Source of the DNA: Bacteroides sp.
GTDB taxonomy: Bacteria > Bacteroidota > Bacteroidia > Bacteroidales > Muribaculaceae
DNA: 64,000 bases
Direction: 5' to 3'
Assembly: GCA_014802435.1 (NCBI GenBank)
Contig: JAAVCG010000032.1
Coordinates: 1 to 64,000, forward strand
Both the position numbers and the translations under genes were made by a program. Within the stretch, counting starts at the first letter, position 1. Every line of letters begins with the position of its first letter. Of this stretch, positions 9,503 through 20,061 are shown one piece after another. The notes under the pieces are model-generated. The model worked only from the letters and a program-made list of their open reading frames with translations, had not been told where the DNA came from and did no database searches.

Positions 9503-12127
9503 TTATTTAAAGTTCGCAATCATGGAGTCGGCAGCCGCATTGAGGCCTTCGGAATCCTTGCCGCCGGCCTGAGCAAATCCGGGCTGACCGCCACCACCGC
9601 CCTTGATAGCCTTCGCGGCTTCGCGGACAATCTGAGAGGCATTGAGTCCGGACTTGACGATATCCTCGGTGAGCATCACAGTCAGCAGCGGCTTGCCGTT
9701 AGAGTCCTGAGTGGCGCCAAGGAAGGCCGTATGGTCAGCTGAGAGGCGACGCACTGCAAATGCCAGGTTCTTGGCGATTTCCGGCTTGCAGTGTCCGCGA
9801 TATTCAATAATCTGGATTCCATTGACGATTCTTGCCTTTTCAACGAGCTTGGCGGCCATTTCTTCCAGTTTCTGCTTGGCCACTTCCTCAGCTTCCTTGC
9901 GGAGTTCGGCGTTTTCCTCGATGGCCTTGCGGAGGGCTCCGACAAGGTCAGGAGCATTGTTAAAGAGGCGGGCAATATCGTTGAGAGTGTCTTGCAGCGA
10001 GTCAAGGGTGCGCTCAACGGCTGCTCCCGTCTGGGCTTCAATGCGGCGGATGCCGGCGGCGGTTGAGCCTTCAGAGATGATGCGAATCATGCCGATGCAG
10101 CCCGTATTGGGGACGTGAGTGCCGCCGCAGAGTTCAATGCTCTCGCCATAGCGGATCACTCGGACTTCCTCGCCATATTTTTCGCCAAACAGGGCCATGG
10201 CGCCCATGCGGCGTGCTTCTTCAATGGGGACAGAGCGATGTTCATCGAGCGCAATAGCCTTGCGGACAATGGAGTTGGCCAGGTGTTCAACCTTGCGGAG
10301 CTCCTCGGGGGTAACCTTCTGGAAGTGGCTGAAGTCAAAGCGCAGAATGTCAGGGCTGACGAATGAGCCTTTTTGCTCTACGTGAGTGCCGAGGACTTGG
10401 CGCAGGGCCAGGTGGAGCAGGTGAGTCGCCGTATGGTTACATTCCGTTGCGCGGCGGGCTTCAACGTCGATGGCGGCGGTGAATTTCGCTTCGGGGTTGG
10501 CGGGCATCTTCGTTGCCAGATGAACGCTCATTCCGTTTTCGCGCTTGGTGTCATAAATCTCGGTTTTTTCGCCGGTGATGTCGTCGCTGATGTAGCCGCG
10601 GTCGCCAACCTGACCGCCCATCTCGCCATAGAACGGGGTCTGGGAGAGGACAATCTGATAATATTCACGGCCTTTTTGCTTGACCTTGCGATAGCGGAGA
10701 ATCTCAGCGGGACAGGCCGTCAGGTCGTAGCCTACGAATTCCTGTTCGCCGGGGCGGACAATCACCCAGTCAGTGGCCTCAACGGCGGCAGCGGCGCGTG
10801 CGCGCTCCTTCTGGGCCTGCATTTCCGAGTCAAATTCCTTATGGTCAAGGGTCATGCCGTTTTCCTTGAGAATCAGTTCCGTAAGGTCAAGGGGGAAGCC
10901 ATAAGTGTCATAGAGGATGAAGGCTTGCTTGCCGGAGATTTCCGTGAGGCCCTTAGCCTTGGCTTCATTCATGGCCTGGTCAAGCATGCGGATGCCGTTT
11001 TCAAGGGTGCGCAGGAAGGAGTCTTCCTCTTCCTTGATTACGCGCATAATGAGTTCGCGCTGCTTGGGCAGTTCGGGATAGGCCTCGCCCATGGACTCGA
11101 TGAGAGTGTCAACGAGCTGATACATAAATGCTTCGCGGCGCTCAAGGAAGGTGTAGGCATAACGCACGGCGCGGCGCAAGATGCGGCGGATAACATAGCC
11201 GGCCTTTGCATTGCCGGGGAGCTGGCTGTCGGCAATGGCGAAGGCGATTGTGCGGACATGGTCGGAAATTACGCGCATGGCGATATCAACTTTGGCGTTT
11301 TCGCCATATTTCTTGCCGCTGAGGCGCGAGATGGTGTCAATCAGCGGGGTGAAGACGTCAGTGTCATAGTTAGAGGTTTTGCCCTGGAGAGCCATGCAGA
11401 GGCGTTCGAAGCCCATGCCGGTGTCAATAACCTTGGCGGGGAGGGGCTCGAGAGAGCCGTCGGCCTTGCGGTTATATTGCATGAAGACGAGGTTCCAGAT
11501 TTCAATGACCTGTGGATGGTCATGGTTGACGAGGTCGCGTCCCGGAATCTGTTCGCGCTCAGCCTGCGGGCGCAGGTCAATGTGGATTTCAGAGCAGGGT
11601 CCGCAGGGTCCGGTATCGCCCATTTCCCAGAAGTTATCATGCTTGTTACCATTGATGATATGCTCTTTGGGGAGGTGTTTTTCCCAGATTGCGGCGGCTT
11701 CGTCGTCGCGGGTGAGCCCTTCTTCCTTAGAGCCTTCAAAGACTGTTGCATAGAGGCGCTCGGGGTCGAGTTTGAGAACGTCAACAAGGTATTCCCAGGC
11801 CCAGTCAATGGCTTCCTGCTTGAAATAGTCGCCGAAGCTCCAGTTGCCCAGCATTTCAAACATGGTATGATGGTAAGTATCCATGCCGACTTCTTCCAAG
11901 TCGTTATGCTTGCCGCTGACGCGCAGACATTTCTGTGAGTCGGCAACACGCTGATACTTAGCTGCTTTATTGCCGAGGATGATGTCCTTGAACTGGTTCA
12001 TTCCGGCATTGGTGAACATCAGAGTGGGGTCATCTTTAATGACCATTGGAGCGGAGGGCACAATCTGGTGGCCCTTGGAGCGGAAAAAGTCTTTAAAAGA
12101 CTCGCGGATTTCCTTTGCTGTGAGCAT
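9503..12127 (-). CDS. alaS: Alanyl-tRNA synthetase
   Basis: An 874-residue class II synthetase of normal length that charges tRNA-Ala. The catalytic core ([21 protein letters not shown] near 73-93), the tRNA recognition region, the editing domain with the zinc-binding HTATHLLH and CGGTH motifs, and the C-terminal oligomerisation domain with its glycine-rich end ([14 protein letters not shown]) are all present and intact. It is the first gene of its run and has its own strong promoter just upstream. Confidence 0.97.
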   Translation of the reverse strand: MLTAKEIRESFKDFFRSKGHQIVPSAPMVIKDDPTLMFTNAGMNQFKDIILGNKAAKYQRVADSQKCLRVSGKHNDLEEVGMDTYHHTMFEMLGNWSFGDYFKQEAIDWAWEYLVDVLKLDPERLYATVFEGSKEEGLTRDDEAAAIWEKHLPKEHIINGNKHDNFWEMGDTGPCGPCSEIHIDLRPQAEREQIPGRDLVNHDHPQVIEIWNLVFMQYNRKADGSLEPLPAKVIDTGMGFERLCMALQGKTSNYDTDVFTPLIDTISRLSGKKYGENAKVDIAMRVISDHVRTIAFAIADSQLPGNAKAGYVIRRILRRAVRYAYTFLERREAFMYQLVDTLIESMGEAYPELPKQRELIMRVIKEEEDSFLRTLENGIRMLDQAMNEAKAKGLTEISGKQAFILYDTYGFPLDLTELILKENGMTLDHKEFDSEMQAQKERARAAAAVEATDWVIVRPGEQEFVGYDLTACPAEILRYRKVKQKGREYYQIVLSQTPFYGEMGGQVGDRGYISDDITGEKTEIYDTKRENGMSVHLATKMPANPEAKFTAAIDVEARRATECNHTATHLLHLALRQVLGTHVEQKGSFVSPDILRFDFSHFQKVTPEELRKVEHLANSIVRKAIALDEHRSVPIEEARRMGAMALFGEKYGEEVRVIRYGESIELCGGTHVPNTGCIGMIRIISEGSTAAGIRRIEAQTGAAVERTLDSLQDTLNDIARLFNNAPDLVGALRKAIEENAELRKEAEEVAKQKLEEMAAKLVEKARIVNGIQIIEYRGHCKPEIAKNLAFAVRRLSADHTAFLGATQDSNGKPLLTVMLTEDIVKSGLNASQIVREAAKAIKGGGGGQPGFAQAGGKDSEGLNAAADSMIANFK

Positions 12128-12166
12128 AAATTTATTTTATGGTTTATTTATTTACAATTTATCACG

Positions 12167-12198
12167 CAAAGGTACGAAAAATAAATTAAAAATGCAAA
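12167..12198 (-). promoter_or_regulatory. Promoter of alaS
   Basis: On the minus strand TTTG (12195-12198), a 20-base spacer and TACCTTTG (12167-12174) match the Bacteroidetes sigma consensus exactly. The predicted start is about 12160, giving a short leader to the ATG at 12127. Confidence 0.85.
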
Positions 12199-12841
12199 AT
12201 ACAAAATACAAAATGGAAAATGGAAGGACGGTTTCCGACCCATAAATAGTAACTTATTTCAAATAAGAATCCGTAACATATCCAAAAGTGTTAAAAAAAA
12301 CTGTCGAAGCCGCCTTCACCCTGTCAAATACAGCAGTTTGAAATCAACTTAAAGTTAACATCTATGGATCAGAATCCGCCTTTCCATATGGTTGCGCACG
12401 GGCGGAGAGGAAAAGAGCCTCGGAGAGGCGCCGTCATCTCCAGGTGGGTGTTGCAGAACTCAGGATTAAGCAAAAGACACTGGGCACCGTGGCGCCATCG
12501 CCACGGTGGCGCGTCAGCGCCATAATTTCTATATAGAGTAGTGTGCCAATTTGTTGAGGTGAAAATCGTGGAGCTTTCGCTCCATCGTGGCGAGGGCGCC
12601 ACGAGGCCCAGACATTTACTCATGAAAAGTTCTGCAACACCCTCCCATGCTCCCCCCACAGGACACAAGAGCCTCGGAGAGACAATAGCGGTGCGCACAA
12701 GCTCTGGGGGCGCGTGTTGTTCCCGGTGCTTTGCGGGCGCGTTTTTGTAACACCTTCATCTCGGGGTGGGGTGGGAAAAGAGAAGTGTCCCCGGGTATCG
12801 CGGGGATACTCGGGGACACTTAGGTTCATTTCGGGGGGGAT
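12199..12841. other. Gene-free stretch with decayed palindromic repeats
   Basis: No convincing gene is visible. The stretch holds a degenerate half copy of the REP-like element (about 12367-12390, AGAATCCGCCTTTCCATA). It also holds a palindrome around 12484-12507 (CACCGTGGCGCCATCGCCACGGTG) and related hairpins at about 12570-12605 (GGAGCTTTCGCTCC, CGTGGCGAGGGCGCCACG). Short words such as GTTGCAGAACTC and TTCTGCAACACC are shared with the gap at 44.6-45.1 kb. A hairpin at about 12783-12824 (GTGTCCCCG ... CGGGGACAC) probably terminates the lipoprotein operon. Confidence 0.55.
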
Positions 12842-15031
12842 TTAGTAGAGGAGCTGGAAGTCGTCAACGTAGAGCGTTGAGCCGCTGCCGCCGGTGTAAT
12901 AGTCGCCCTCTTTTGAGGCGGTGCAGACTATGGTGATGTAGCGGGGAATGCGTGATTCGGCTCCGGCTTTGTAGTCGATGGGGATGGTCAGTTCAACCAT
13001 GTCATTTCCGGCAGTGGCCTCGGTCAGAATCTTTTCGCCATAGGCCATTATCCAGGATGCTTTCTTGTCAAAATACTTGGCATTTTTCGCCTTGGTGCGG
13101 ACAATGAAGGGGGCGACGCCATCGGCCGTGTCCGGGTCGGTTTCGTCAAAGAGCGCCACGAAGATATGACCCATGTCCATGTCACCCTTGCTCAGAGTTG
13201 CGCCGGAGCCGGTGTGAGTGACTGCTACGGGAGTATAGTGCATCCAGAGGCGGAGGGCTGTGGGGCGCAGACCGTCAAAGTCAAACGCGCGACCGAAGCC
13301 GAAGACGCCGTCTGTGCCATCGGTCTTGAGGTATTTGCCTACGCAGATATTGCCGGCGGCGAGTTTACCGATTGAGCCTAAGCCGACGAATTCTGACTGC
13401 AACTTGGCGGCATAAGTTCCGTTATGGCGCTTCTCAGTGGTCTTGTCAGTAACGTTTTTGCCCATGGTGATGGAGCCGTGGTTACCGCAGTCCCAGAAAG
13501 CATCGTTGGCCGACGGGGCCGGGATTACGCAGTTCTTGGTTCCGGAGTTTGACCATTGTTCCATGTCGCTGTTGGGGAGCTGGGGAGTGGGCTTGGTCCG
13601 GATGGTCATGATTTCGGCCTTGAACTCTGTGGGGTTTTCAATGGAGCCGCAAGTGGCACGATATTCAACTTCGCGCATATTGGCATCCGGGAATTCAATT
13701 GTTTGGAAATAGGTGTCGCCCTTGGCCCATGCGGCGCGGCTTTGAGCCTGGCCGGAAGTGTAGGTCCAGTCATCGTCGGAGTCTTTCACGCGATATTCAA
13801 ATCCGACGGTTTCAATTCCGTCCTTAGACACATCGCCATGGAAAGTTACGGAGTTATAAGTGGCGTCTTTTTCAGGGTCAGAGGGGGTGGTGTAAATCGG
13901 GGCCTCTGAAATCTTCAGGGTGAAGTTTGCAGTGGCCTGCTTGCCGTTGATGTCCTGGGCAAAGATTTCAAATACGTAGGGTTCTTCGCGGTTTTCAAGC
14001 GAGTTGAGGAATTTTTCGCCGAAGGTGACCTTCATTATCTGAGCACCCTGTTCATGGTCAGTGAGTTCTGACGTGAATCCGAGTTCGGCGAGTTCGGCGA
14101 TGACTTCATCAGTTGCGCGCACAAAGTCAAAGTCATCAATCTCCGGGAGGCCGTGGATTTCAACGTCGGTCAGTTCACAGCTTGAGCTGACAAAGATGTT
14201 GCGCAGGCCGATGGAGCCGGCTTCGCCGGTCACGGGCTTGGAGAGGTCAAATCCGGAGCCGATGATTGAGGGGGGAGCGGCAATGATGATGTTGTCTTCC
14301 GATTCAATCATCGTATCGTCAACCTCAATCTGAATCCATGCGCCGCCAATTTCGTCAAACTCGGCGTTAGAAACGATGTTGAGGCGATATTCATGGGCGG
14401 GTTCAACGTTTTCAATCGTTCCGGTCTTGGTGAACTGCTTGCCGTCGGCGGTGGCGGTGAGGGTCCAGTCAAGAGAGGTTGTGCCTTCGGGCATCATGTA
14501 GTAGCCGCGGCGCGTGTCGTCAGTGCCTTCAAAGTCAAGGGAGCCGCCGCGGGTGCCTATGGTCATCACGGCGTCAGAGAGCCGCTGGGCAACTTCGGGG
14601 TCATAATTGACGGAGGCGCAGACGTTGGCAATATGGCAGACAACTTCGATTGACTTGCGGTCACCGGCACCGATTTCAACGGTTTCAGAGCCTTCAAACC
14701 AGCGGTCAGTAAACGAGGCGTAGGCCACTTTGCCGGCCCAGGCCTGAACTGTGTATTCGCCATTGATGAGCGTGATGCCCTGCGGGGGGAGTTCGCTCAT
14801 GGAGTTATACTTGCGGACCACACCCTGAGCCGAGCTGATCCATATCTGGGTTGACGCGGCGAGGTCTTCCTCAGCTTCCGCGCGGGAAACGACTACTATG
14901 TCAGAGTTGACGCGGGCGGTGACGTAAATCTTACCTTCACCGGCGGGCAGACTTTGCTCCTCAGAGCAACCGGAGAGGGCGGTCAGAATCACTGCGGCGC
15001 CCAGTGCGGAAAAAATCTTGGAGGTTTTCAT
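12842..15031 (-). CDS. Surface lipoprotein, DUF4493 plus C-terminal PCMD-like domain
   Basis: A 729-residue lipoprotein. The signal sequence ends in the lipobox LSGC (Cys about 22). The N-terminal half resembles the DUF4493 family seen in Bacteroidetes surface lipoproteins (GEYTVQAWAG, an Ig-like fold). A middle region has beta-sandwich segments. The C-terminal part starts at LPNSDMEQWSN and ends ...LYVDDFQLLY. That layout matches the 'putative carbohydrate metabolism' (PCMD) domain, a jelly-roll likely to bind glycan. It is the last gene of three related lipoprotein genes on the minus strand, spaced 24 and 27 bases apart. The ligand is unknown; the domain names rest on recalled family features. 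Confidence 0.75.
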   Translation of the reverse strand: MKTSKIFSALGAAVILTALSGCSEEQSLPAGEGKIYVTARVNSDIVVVSRAEAEEDLAASTQIWISSAQGVVRKYNSMSELPPQGITLINGEYTVQAWAGKVAYASFTDRWFEGSETVEIGAGDRKSIEVVCHIANVCASVNYDPEVAQRLSDAVMTIGTRGGSLDFEGTDDTRRGYYMMPEGTTSLDWTLTATADGKQFTKTGTIENVEPAHEYRLNIVSNAEFDEIGGAWIQIEVDDTMIESEDNIIIAAPPSIIGSGFDLSKPVTGEAGSIGLRNIFVSSSCELTDVEIHGLPEIDDFDFVRATDEVIAELAELGFTSELTDHEQGAQIMKVTFGEKFLNSLENREEPYVFEIFAQDINGKQATANFTLKISEAPIYTTPSDPEKDATYNSVTFHGDVSKDGIETVGFEYRVKDSDDDWTYTSGQAQSRAAWAKGDTYFQTIEFPDANMREVEYRATCGSIENPTEFKAEIMTIRTKPTPQLPNSDMEQWSNSGTKNCVIPAPSANDAFWDCGNHGSITMGKNVTDKTTEKRHNGTYAAKLQSEFVGLGSIGKLAAGNICVGKYLKTDGTDGVFGFGRAFDFDGLRPTALRLWMHYTPVAVTHTGSGATLSKGDMDMGHIFVALFDETDPDTADGVAPFIVRTKAKNAKYFDKKASWIMAYGEKILTEATAGNDMVELTIPIDYKAGAESRIPRYITIVCTASKEGDYYTGGSGSTLYVDDFQLLY

Positions 15032-15055
15032 TGTTCTGTTCAGTGGGGGATAAGA

Positions 15056-16363
15056 TTATTCAACGTTGATGGAGAATTGAGTGGTCTTGATTACTCCCTT
15101 GGAGTCCGTAACGACGAAGGTGAACTTTGAGGTTGAAGTGCCGCCAATGGCAAGGAGGTCCATGAATCCGGTGATTTCAATGGTGGCCGTCGTTTGGTTC
15201 TTGATTTGGTCGCCTGCGGGGAAGCCTAAGCCTTGGAGCGCTTCAAAGAGGGCTTCGTCATTGCAGAGGTCAAACTTATCGCTGAGGCCTACTCCCTCAA
15301 GTTCATCGGGGGTCAGGAATGAGGAGTCGATGGTCACGGCGGCGCTGGCAATTCCGTCAGGGCAGTTAATCACGAGCTTGGCGGGGTTGGCGGCGGTGAA
15401 GTCCGTGGTCATGTATGACTTTCCGTTCTCGAGCGTAGAGCCTTCAAAGCTGAATTTGGGTTCGTCCGGGTCTGTGGTGTTGCCCTCATCGGGCTTCTCG
15501 GGTGAGGGTTCTTCGCCTTCATCGGGAAGGGCGGGGAGCTGTCCCGGTTTCTCGCCCGGGTCAGGGATGATGTCTTCATTTCCGCCGGTCACGTCGGCGT
15601 TAATCAGGTCAACATCGACATATGAAACGTCGACGTTGATGCCCTGGCTCTGGTCAACGGAGCCGGTCGGAGCGTCCGGTTCCGGAACGTCGTTGCCCAC
15701 TTCATAGGTAATCGTGCGGTGCTGTCCGGCGGCTACGTCGGTGTAGGTGCGGGAGAATTCTTCCTTGTGGCCGTTGACTGTGCCGGAGAAGACCGCTACG
15801 AGGGTGGTTGAACCGTCGATGGTGGCAAAATAGCCTTCGCGATTGTCATCGGGGGCGTAGACCAGGCGGCCTTCATCGTTGGCCACCACGGTTACCGTAA
15901 CGTCATTGCCAATCTTTTTCAGGAGTTTCGGGCCGAAAACAACGCTGACTTTCAGCGAGGAGAATACGCATTTAATCGGTTCGACATCGGTCACATCATC
16001 AGCGATGATTTCAAACTTTTCTGATTTGCCGGTATAGTAGGGATTGTCCCATTCAGCCTTTTCGAGGTTGTGAGAGCGGACGTCGATGTAATATTCGCCG
16101 GGAGTGAGGTCCACTACTGAGGGCATATTCTTGAAGGCGAAGGTCTTGACGGGAGTTTCTTTGCCTTCCTGACAAATGTCGACGATGAAGTTCGATACAT
16201 CAACCGTAGCACGTCCGGTTCCGGTCACTTCTACACCGAGATTCTTGAGGTTGAGATGACCATCAGGGGCGACGAGTGACTTTGACTCCTCATTGCAGGC
16301 GGTCATGCCTATGAGAGCCATAGAGAGCAGAGCCCCTTTATATAAGATTGATTTGATTTTCAT
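15056..16363 (-). CDS. Surface lipoprotein, DUF4493-like
   Basis: A 435-residue lipoprotein with lipobox MTAC (Cys about 23). It has the same N-terminal layout as its two neighbours (PGEYYIDVRSHN, a DUF4493-like module to about residue 220). A Pro/Glu/Asp-rich linker follows (about 260-300, GEKPGQLPALPDEGEEPSPE), then one more beta-rich domain. It lacks the long C-terminal PCMD-like domain of the other two and so may be a partner subunit. It is the middle gene of the operon. Confidence 0.72.
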   Translation of the reverse strand: MKIKSILYKGALLSMALIGMTACNEESKSLVAPDGHLNLKNLGVEVTGTGRATVDVSNFIVDICQEGKETPVKTFAFKNMPSVVDLTPGEYYIDVRSHNLEKAEWDNPYYTGKSEKFEIIADDVTDVEPIKCVFSSLKVSVVFGPKLLKKIGNDVTVTVVANDEGRLVYAPDDNREGYFATIDGSTTLVAVFSGTVNGHKEEFSRTYTDVAAGQHRTITYEVGNDVPEPDAPTGSVDQSQGINVDVSYVDVDLINADVTGGNEDIIPDPGEKPGQLPALPDEGEEPSPEKPDEGNTTDPDEPKFSFEGSTLENGKSYMTTDFTAANPAKLVINCPDGIASAAVTIDSSFLTPDELEGVGLSDKFDLCNDEALFEALQGLGFPAGDQIKNQTTATIEITGFMDLLAIGGTSTSKFTFVVTDSKGVIKTTQFSINVE

Positions 16364-16390
16364 TGCTTATTTTTATGTGAGTATGAGAGA

Positions 16391-18751
16391 TTAGTAAACG
16401 AGTTCAACATCGTCGATACACATGTCGGAGCCATAGAAATGGTCCGTAGTATTCATACGGGAGGGAGTGTGTACGCCGTCCTTGTTCAGGTAGTTATTAG
16501 TGGCGGAAGAGCGGAACATTACTTTAATTTTAGCTGCTTTTCCGGTGCCGCGGGCATAAGACAGGTGAATTATTTGCTCGCTGTAAGAGCTGCTTGCGTC
16601 TACTGCTTTGTTGCCGGAGGCAATTACGTTTCCGTTAGAGTCCAGGACTTCAACGGTGCAGTATCCCTGGTCGCCGGCATTATAGGCTGTGTACTTAGCC
16701 CAGAATTTCAGAGCTGAGGGGCGCGAAGTGAACGCATAGCCTTCATTATCTGCGCCTAAGGTCAGCTCGCCGGCTACGTAAGCACTTGATTCTTGTGTAA
16801 AGGTAGATGAAGCGCCGATGCCTACGGTGCGAACCATAGCCGAGCTGCCGTTATGGGCAGTTCCGGCATAGTCGACTGAGGCGTAAGCCGAGCGGACAGC
16901 GAGTGCTGACTTTTGAGAGAAAGCTTTGTTATTATTAGAATTCCAGGGTGAAACGGGGTCATGGAAACTCCAACTGTTGGCTCCTGAGGTTTCTTTCTTG
17001 GATTCCCATCCTTCCATGTCGGAGCCGGGGATTTGGGCGTCGGCTTCCGTGGTAACTTTCACCGGGCGGGAGTTGGTGCCGTCAATTTCAGCGCGGAAAA
17101 TGTAGGCCGTAGCGGGTTTCAGTCCGGTGACGCTCAGTTCCGAGCCGTTTTGAGTGGCGTTGATGCGGGTGAATGTGTTTCCGCCGTCGGTTGACGCAAA
17201 GAGGCTGATGGTCTTGTCGGCGGGGTTATATTCGTCAGATTGAACGGCGACGATGGCCGAGTGGGCAAAGACATCGTTGGGGTCGGCCGTGAGAGAGGCG
17301 GCGGTTTCGATGCTCAGCTCCGTCTGGAGATTGGCGGCAGTGGCGCGGATTGTCAGCGGGCCCTTGGCATCCTCAGGGATTGCGAGGGTTACGATGAAGT
17401 CTTCGCCGGCGGGAGTGACCTTTTCAATGGTGGTCGGGGTCCAGATGCCGCGGGTGTTCAGATATTCAAATGTTACGTTATTAGCGAGTTCCGGGCCGTT
17501 ATAAACAACGTTGAGGTCAATGGTTTCCTGTCCGGTGAAGACGCCGTCATAGCTCATTGTCAGCTCAAGATATTCAACCTTGACGGTGAAAGTCATCGGC
17601 TCGGAAACGCGTCCGCTCTTGTCAGTAACAACCAGAGTGAACTCTGATGCGGGCAGAGATGACATGCGCGGGGCGATATTGGTCAGCACGCCCGTCAGGT
17701 CAAGTTCGCCGAAGACTCCCGTCTTGCCGTAGAGGCCGGGGGCGCGGAGGCCGAGGGCGCGGAGTTCGGCAAGCTCAGTGGCTGATGCTTCGGTGATGTC
17801 GATTTCGGTGGGCCATCCCTTTTCAATCAGCGAGGGACAGTTTTGAGTGGTCAGCACCGCATGGGCAATTTCGCCGTGGGCCACGACAATCATCTCCGGG
17901 CGCACATCCGAGCTCACTGTGCCTTCCACAATGGTCAGCTCCTCGCCGGGAGTGAAGCCTTTGGCCTTGATTTCCGGGGCGGGAGTGGTCAGCACTTCGT
18001 CAGAGATGTCGATGGTGACGTCTTCCATCTCGAGCATGTCGTCATATTTGACTTTGATGCCGTTGATGAGGCCGTAACCGTCGGCACCGAGGCCGAGTTT
18101 GAGCGTATAGCAATGCTGGGCCTTGGTCTCGAAGCTGGCAACCTGGAGGCTGCCCTGCTTGCCGTTTTGTTTGGTGAAGGAGACGCTGACGGAGGTTTCG
18201 CCGGGGAGTACATAGGCCGCGCGGGTTTCCGTTTCTTCATATTTAATATATGTTCCGCCGGCGCTATGGAGAGTGGCTTCACATGATTTCATGTAGCCAA
18301 GGAGCAGGTCGTCATACTGGATGTAGACCATCGCCTTTGAGGGGGTGGCGGTTACGGCGGGGGTAGATGCTTCGTCTTCGTTGACAACGAGGTCACAGGT
18401 TCCGCTGACTGAGGGTTTTTCAAATCCTTCTTCGTCATCAGAACCGTAAGTGACTGTCATAGTGTATTCGCCGACAGGATATTCCTTATCGGTGGGAAAT
18501 TCTGAATAGGGATACTCTTCTTCAATAGTACCGTCGGCACTAATGATAGTGATGATGAGGTCTTCTTCGGAGATGTTGTCAATTTCATTTCCGGAGCGGG
18601 AGGAGTTTGAGGTCACCACAGTGGGATCAAAGTCCACCAGAGGGAAGATGGTGCCGGTGCCTGTTCCGGTGTGAAACTTTTCGTCAGCACATCCGGATAA
18701 AAGCAAGAGGGAGGTGGCAACCGAAAATCCCATGAGGATTGCTTTTTTCAT
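16391..18751 (-). CDS. Surface lipoprotein, DUF4493 plus C-terminal PCMD-like domain
   Basis: A 786-residue lipoprotein and first gene of the operon. The lipobox is LSGC (Cys about 21). The N-terminal DUF4493-like module (VGEYTMTVTYG) is followed by two or more Ig-like beta domains. The C-terminal domain begins at IPGSDMEGWES and ends MCIDDVELVY, the same design as the 729-residue neighbour. Together the three genes look like a surface glycan-binding or adhesin set without an obvious enzyme or SusCD pair nearby. Transcription should start at the promoter at 18825-18856. Confidence 0.75.
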   Translation of the reverse strand: MKKAILMGFSVATSLLLLSGCADEKFHTGTGTGTIFPLVDFDPTVVTSNSSRSGNEIDNISEEDLIITIISADGTIEEEYPYSEFPTDKEYPVGEYTMTVTYGSDDEEGFEKPSVSGTCDLVVNEDEASTPAVTATPSKAMVYIQYDDLLLGYMKSCEATLHSAGGTYIKYEETETRAAYVLPGETSVSVSFTKQNGKQGSLQVASFETKAQHCYTLKLGLGADGYGLINGIKVKYDDMLEMEDVTIDISDEVLTTPAPEIKAKGFTPGEELTIVEGTVSSDVRPEMIVVAHGEIAHAVLTTQNCPSLIEKGWPTEIDITEASATELAELRALGLRAPGLYGKTGVFGELDLTGVLTNIAPRMSSLPASEFTLVVTDKSGRVSEPMTFTVKVEYLELTMSYDGVFTGQETIDLNVVYNGPELANNVTFEYLNTRGIWTPTTIEKVTPAGEDFIVTLAIPEDAKGPLTIRATAANLQTELSIETAASLTADPNDVFAHSAIVAVQSDEYNPADKTISLFASTDGGNTFTRINATQNGSELSVTGLKPATAYIFRAEIDGTNSRPVKVTTEADAQIPGSDMEGWESKKETSGANSWSFHDPVSPWNSNNNKAFSQKSALAVRSAYASVDYAGTAHNGSSAMVRTVGIGASSTFTQESSAYVAGELTLGADNEGYAFTSRPSALKFWAKYTAYNAGDQGYCTVEVLDSNGNVIASGNKAVDASSSYSEQIIHLSYARGTGKAAKIKVMFRSSATNNYLNKDGVHTPSRMNTTDHFYGSDMCIDDVELVY

Positions 18752-18804
18752 GTGATAAATTTTAGTTAGAGTTTTTTTGATTTTTTAGCGGTTAATTGCT
18801 GAAT

Positions 18805-18856
18805 GTCCCTCGCTTGGGACGCTACAAAATTACAGAGAAATCTGCAACCCTGCAAA
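18805..18856 (-). promoter_or_regulatory. Promoter and leader hairpin of the lipoprotein operon
   Basis: On the minus strand TTTG (18853-18856), a 20-base spacer and TAATTTTG (18825-18832) form a consensus promoter. Immediately after the expected start the leader carries the hairpin GTCCC-AAGCGA-GGGAC (18805-18820), which may protect the 5' end or control expression. Confidence 0.78.
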
Positions 18857-18903
18857 TTATTTTCCTTTTAGGCGACAAAATTTTCCCTTTTGACCAATTT
18901 TTC

Positions 18904-19977
18904 CTATTTCGAATTGTCAATTTTCAGCACGTAGCGCTCATAATAGGATATCATCAGAGTGGTCATCGGGAGGGCTATAATCATACCTAAAAGGCCCAGG
19001 AGCGACCCCCAGATACTGAGGCTCAGAAGGATGATGGCCGGGTTGAGTCCCATGACCTTACCCATGATTTTCGGCGTCAGAAACAGGTCCTGAATGGACT
19101 GAACGACGACATAGACGGCCATGCACTCGCCAAAGTAAATCCAGAAGCTCTGGCCCGTCTGCATTGAATAAATCATGCAGAGCAGTGTGGCGATGGGGAT
19201 GGAAACCAACTGAAGATAAGGAACCAGATTAAGCAGCCCGATGAACATGCCGAAAATCACGGCAAGCGGCAGCCCCATGATCAGGAATCCGACGCTGAAA
19301 AGAATCCCTACGCAGAAGGCCACCAGGGCCTGACCGCGGAAATAATGGTTCATCGAGTCCTTGAGGTCACGGGCCAGGCCGAAGACCATGCGCCGGTAGG
19401 CCTTGGGAACCAGGGCCCTCATTCCGCGCCCCAGGCGTTCATAGTCAAGCATGATGAACAGGACGTAAATCAAGACTAACAGCCAGTTAAAGAGCTCGAT
19501 GATGAAATTCACCCCGCTGCTGACCAGGGAGGTCACCCATGACCCGATGGCGCGCCAGTCGGCCGCAATCAGCCAGTCGCCGATGGCCTGCAGATTGATG
19601 CGCTCAATGATGTATTGGTGAAGCGATTCAGGAAGCAGAGGCACTAACCGGTCAGTGCTCGACGAATAGATGCGGATGAAATCGCCGATGGTGCGCATTT
19701 CCTTTACTATTGACGGAATGAAGAAGTAAGCGAGTGTGCCCAACAGAAACATGATGCCGAAGAGAGTGACGAGGACTGCCGTCGTGCGCCCCTTCAGATG
19801 GAGGAGCTTGCGGTTAAACTGAACCAGCGGCTCACACAGATAGGCTATCACCGTGGCTACCCCGAAGGGCAACAGCACTCCACGCAATATATATATAAGG
19901 GCCACGACTAACGAAAAAACAATGGCGGTAAGCCCCATTCTGACTACTCGGTCAAAGGTAAAAGGTTTGTCTAACAT
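18904..19977 (-). CDS. AI-2E/PerM family membrane permease
   Basis: A 357-residue polytopic protein of the UPF0118 (AI-2E transporter/PerM) family. Hydrophobic segments cluster at about 15-45, 50-75, 145-180 and 220-340. A large soluble loop lies between about 80 and 140, the usual family layout. The conserved GLLNLVPYLQ and IQDLFLTPKIMG segments are present. I start it at the ATG at 19977 (MLDKPFTFDR): an in-frame TTG at 20004 lies inside the -7 box at 20002-20009. The transported substrate is not certain for this subgroup. Confidence 0.87.
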   Translation of the reverse strand: MLDKPFTFDRVVRMGLTAIVFSLVVALIYILRGVLLPFGVATVIAYLCEPLVQFNRKLLHLKGRTTAVLVTLFGIMFLLGTLAYFFIPSIVKEMRTIGDFIRIYSSSTDRLVPLLPESLHQYIIERINLQAIGDWLIAADWRAIGSWVTSLVSSGVNFIIELFNWLLVLIYVLFIMLDYERLGRGMRALVPKAYRRMVFGLARDLKDSMNHYFRGQALVAFCVGILFSVGFLIMGLPLAVIFGMFIGLLNLVPYLQLVSIPIATLLCMIYSMQTGQSFWIYFGECMAVYVVVQSIQDLFLTPKIMGKVMGLNPAIILLSLSIWGSLLGLLGMIIALPMTTLMISYYERYVLKIDNSK

Positions 19978-20000
19978 AAAAAAAGTGATGAATTTATAGC

Positions 20001-20030
20001 GCAAAATTACGAGATTTTATGTAATTTTGC
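20001..20030. promoter_or_regulatory. Perfect inverted repeat carrying divergent -7 boxes
   Basis: GCAAAATTAC (20001-20010) and GTAATTTTGC (20021-20030) are exact inverted copies. Each contains TAATTTTG, a -7 box: one points left to the permease gene (with GTTG 20 bases upstream), one right to the MFS gene (no clear -33 box). Divergent transcription from interlocked elements is likely. Confidence 0.65.
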
Positions 20031-20061
20031 AACTTGATAAACCAAAATGAATTAAAAAATC

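Noticed and set aside
10373..11938. Long open frame (521 codons) on the plus strand
   Set aside because: It is antisense to the intact alaS gene and its translation has no domain-like character. It follows from the codon bias of alaS.
12199..12841. Short open frames of 60-110 codons in the repeat-rich gap
   Set aside because: They run through palindromic repeats, overlap on both strands and have no protein-like composition.
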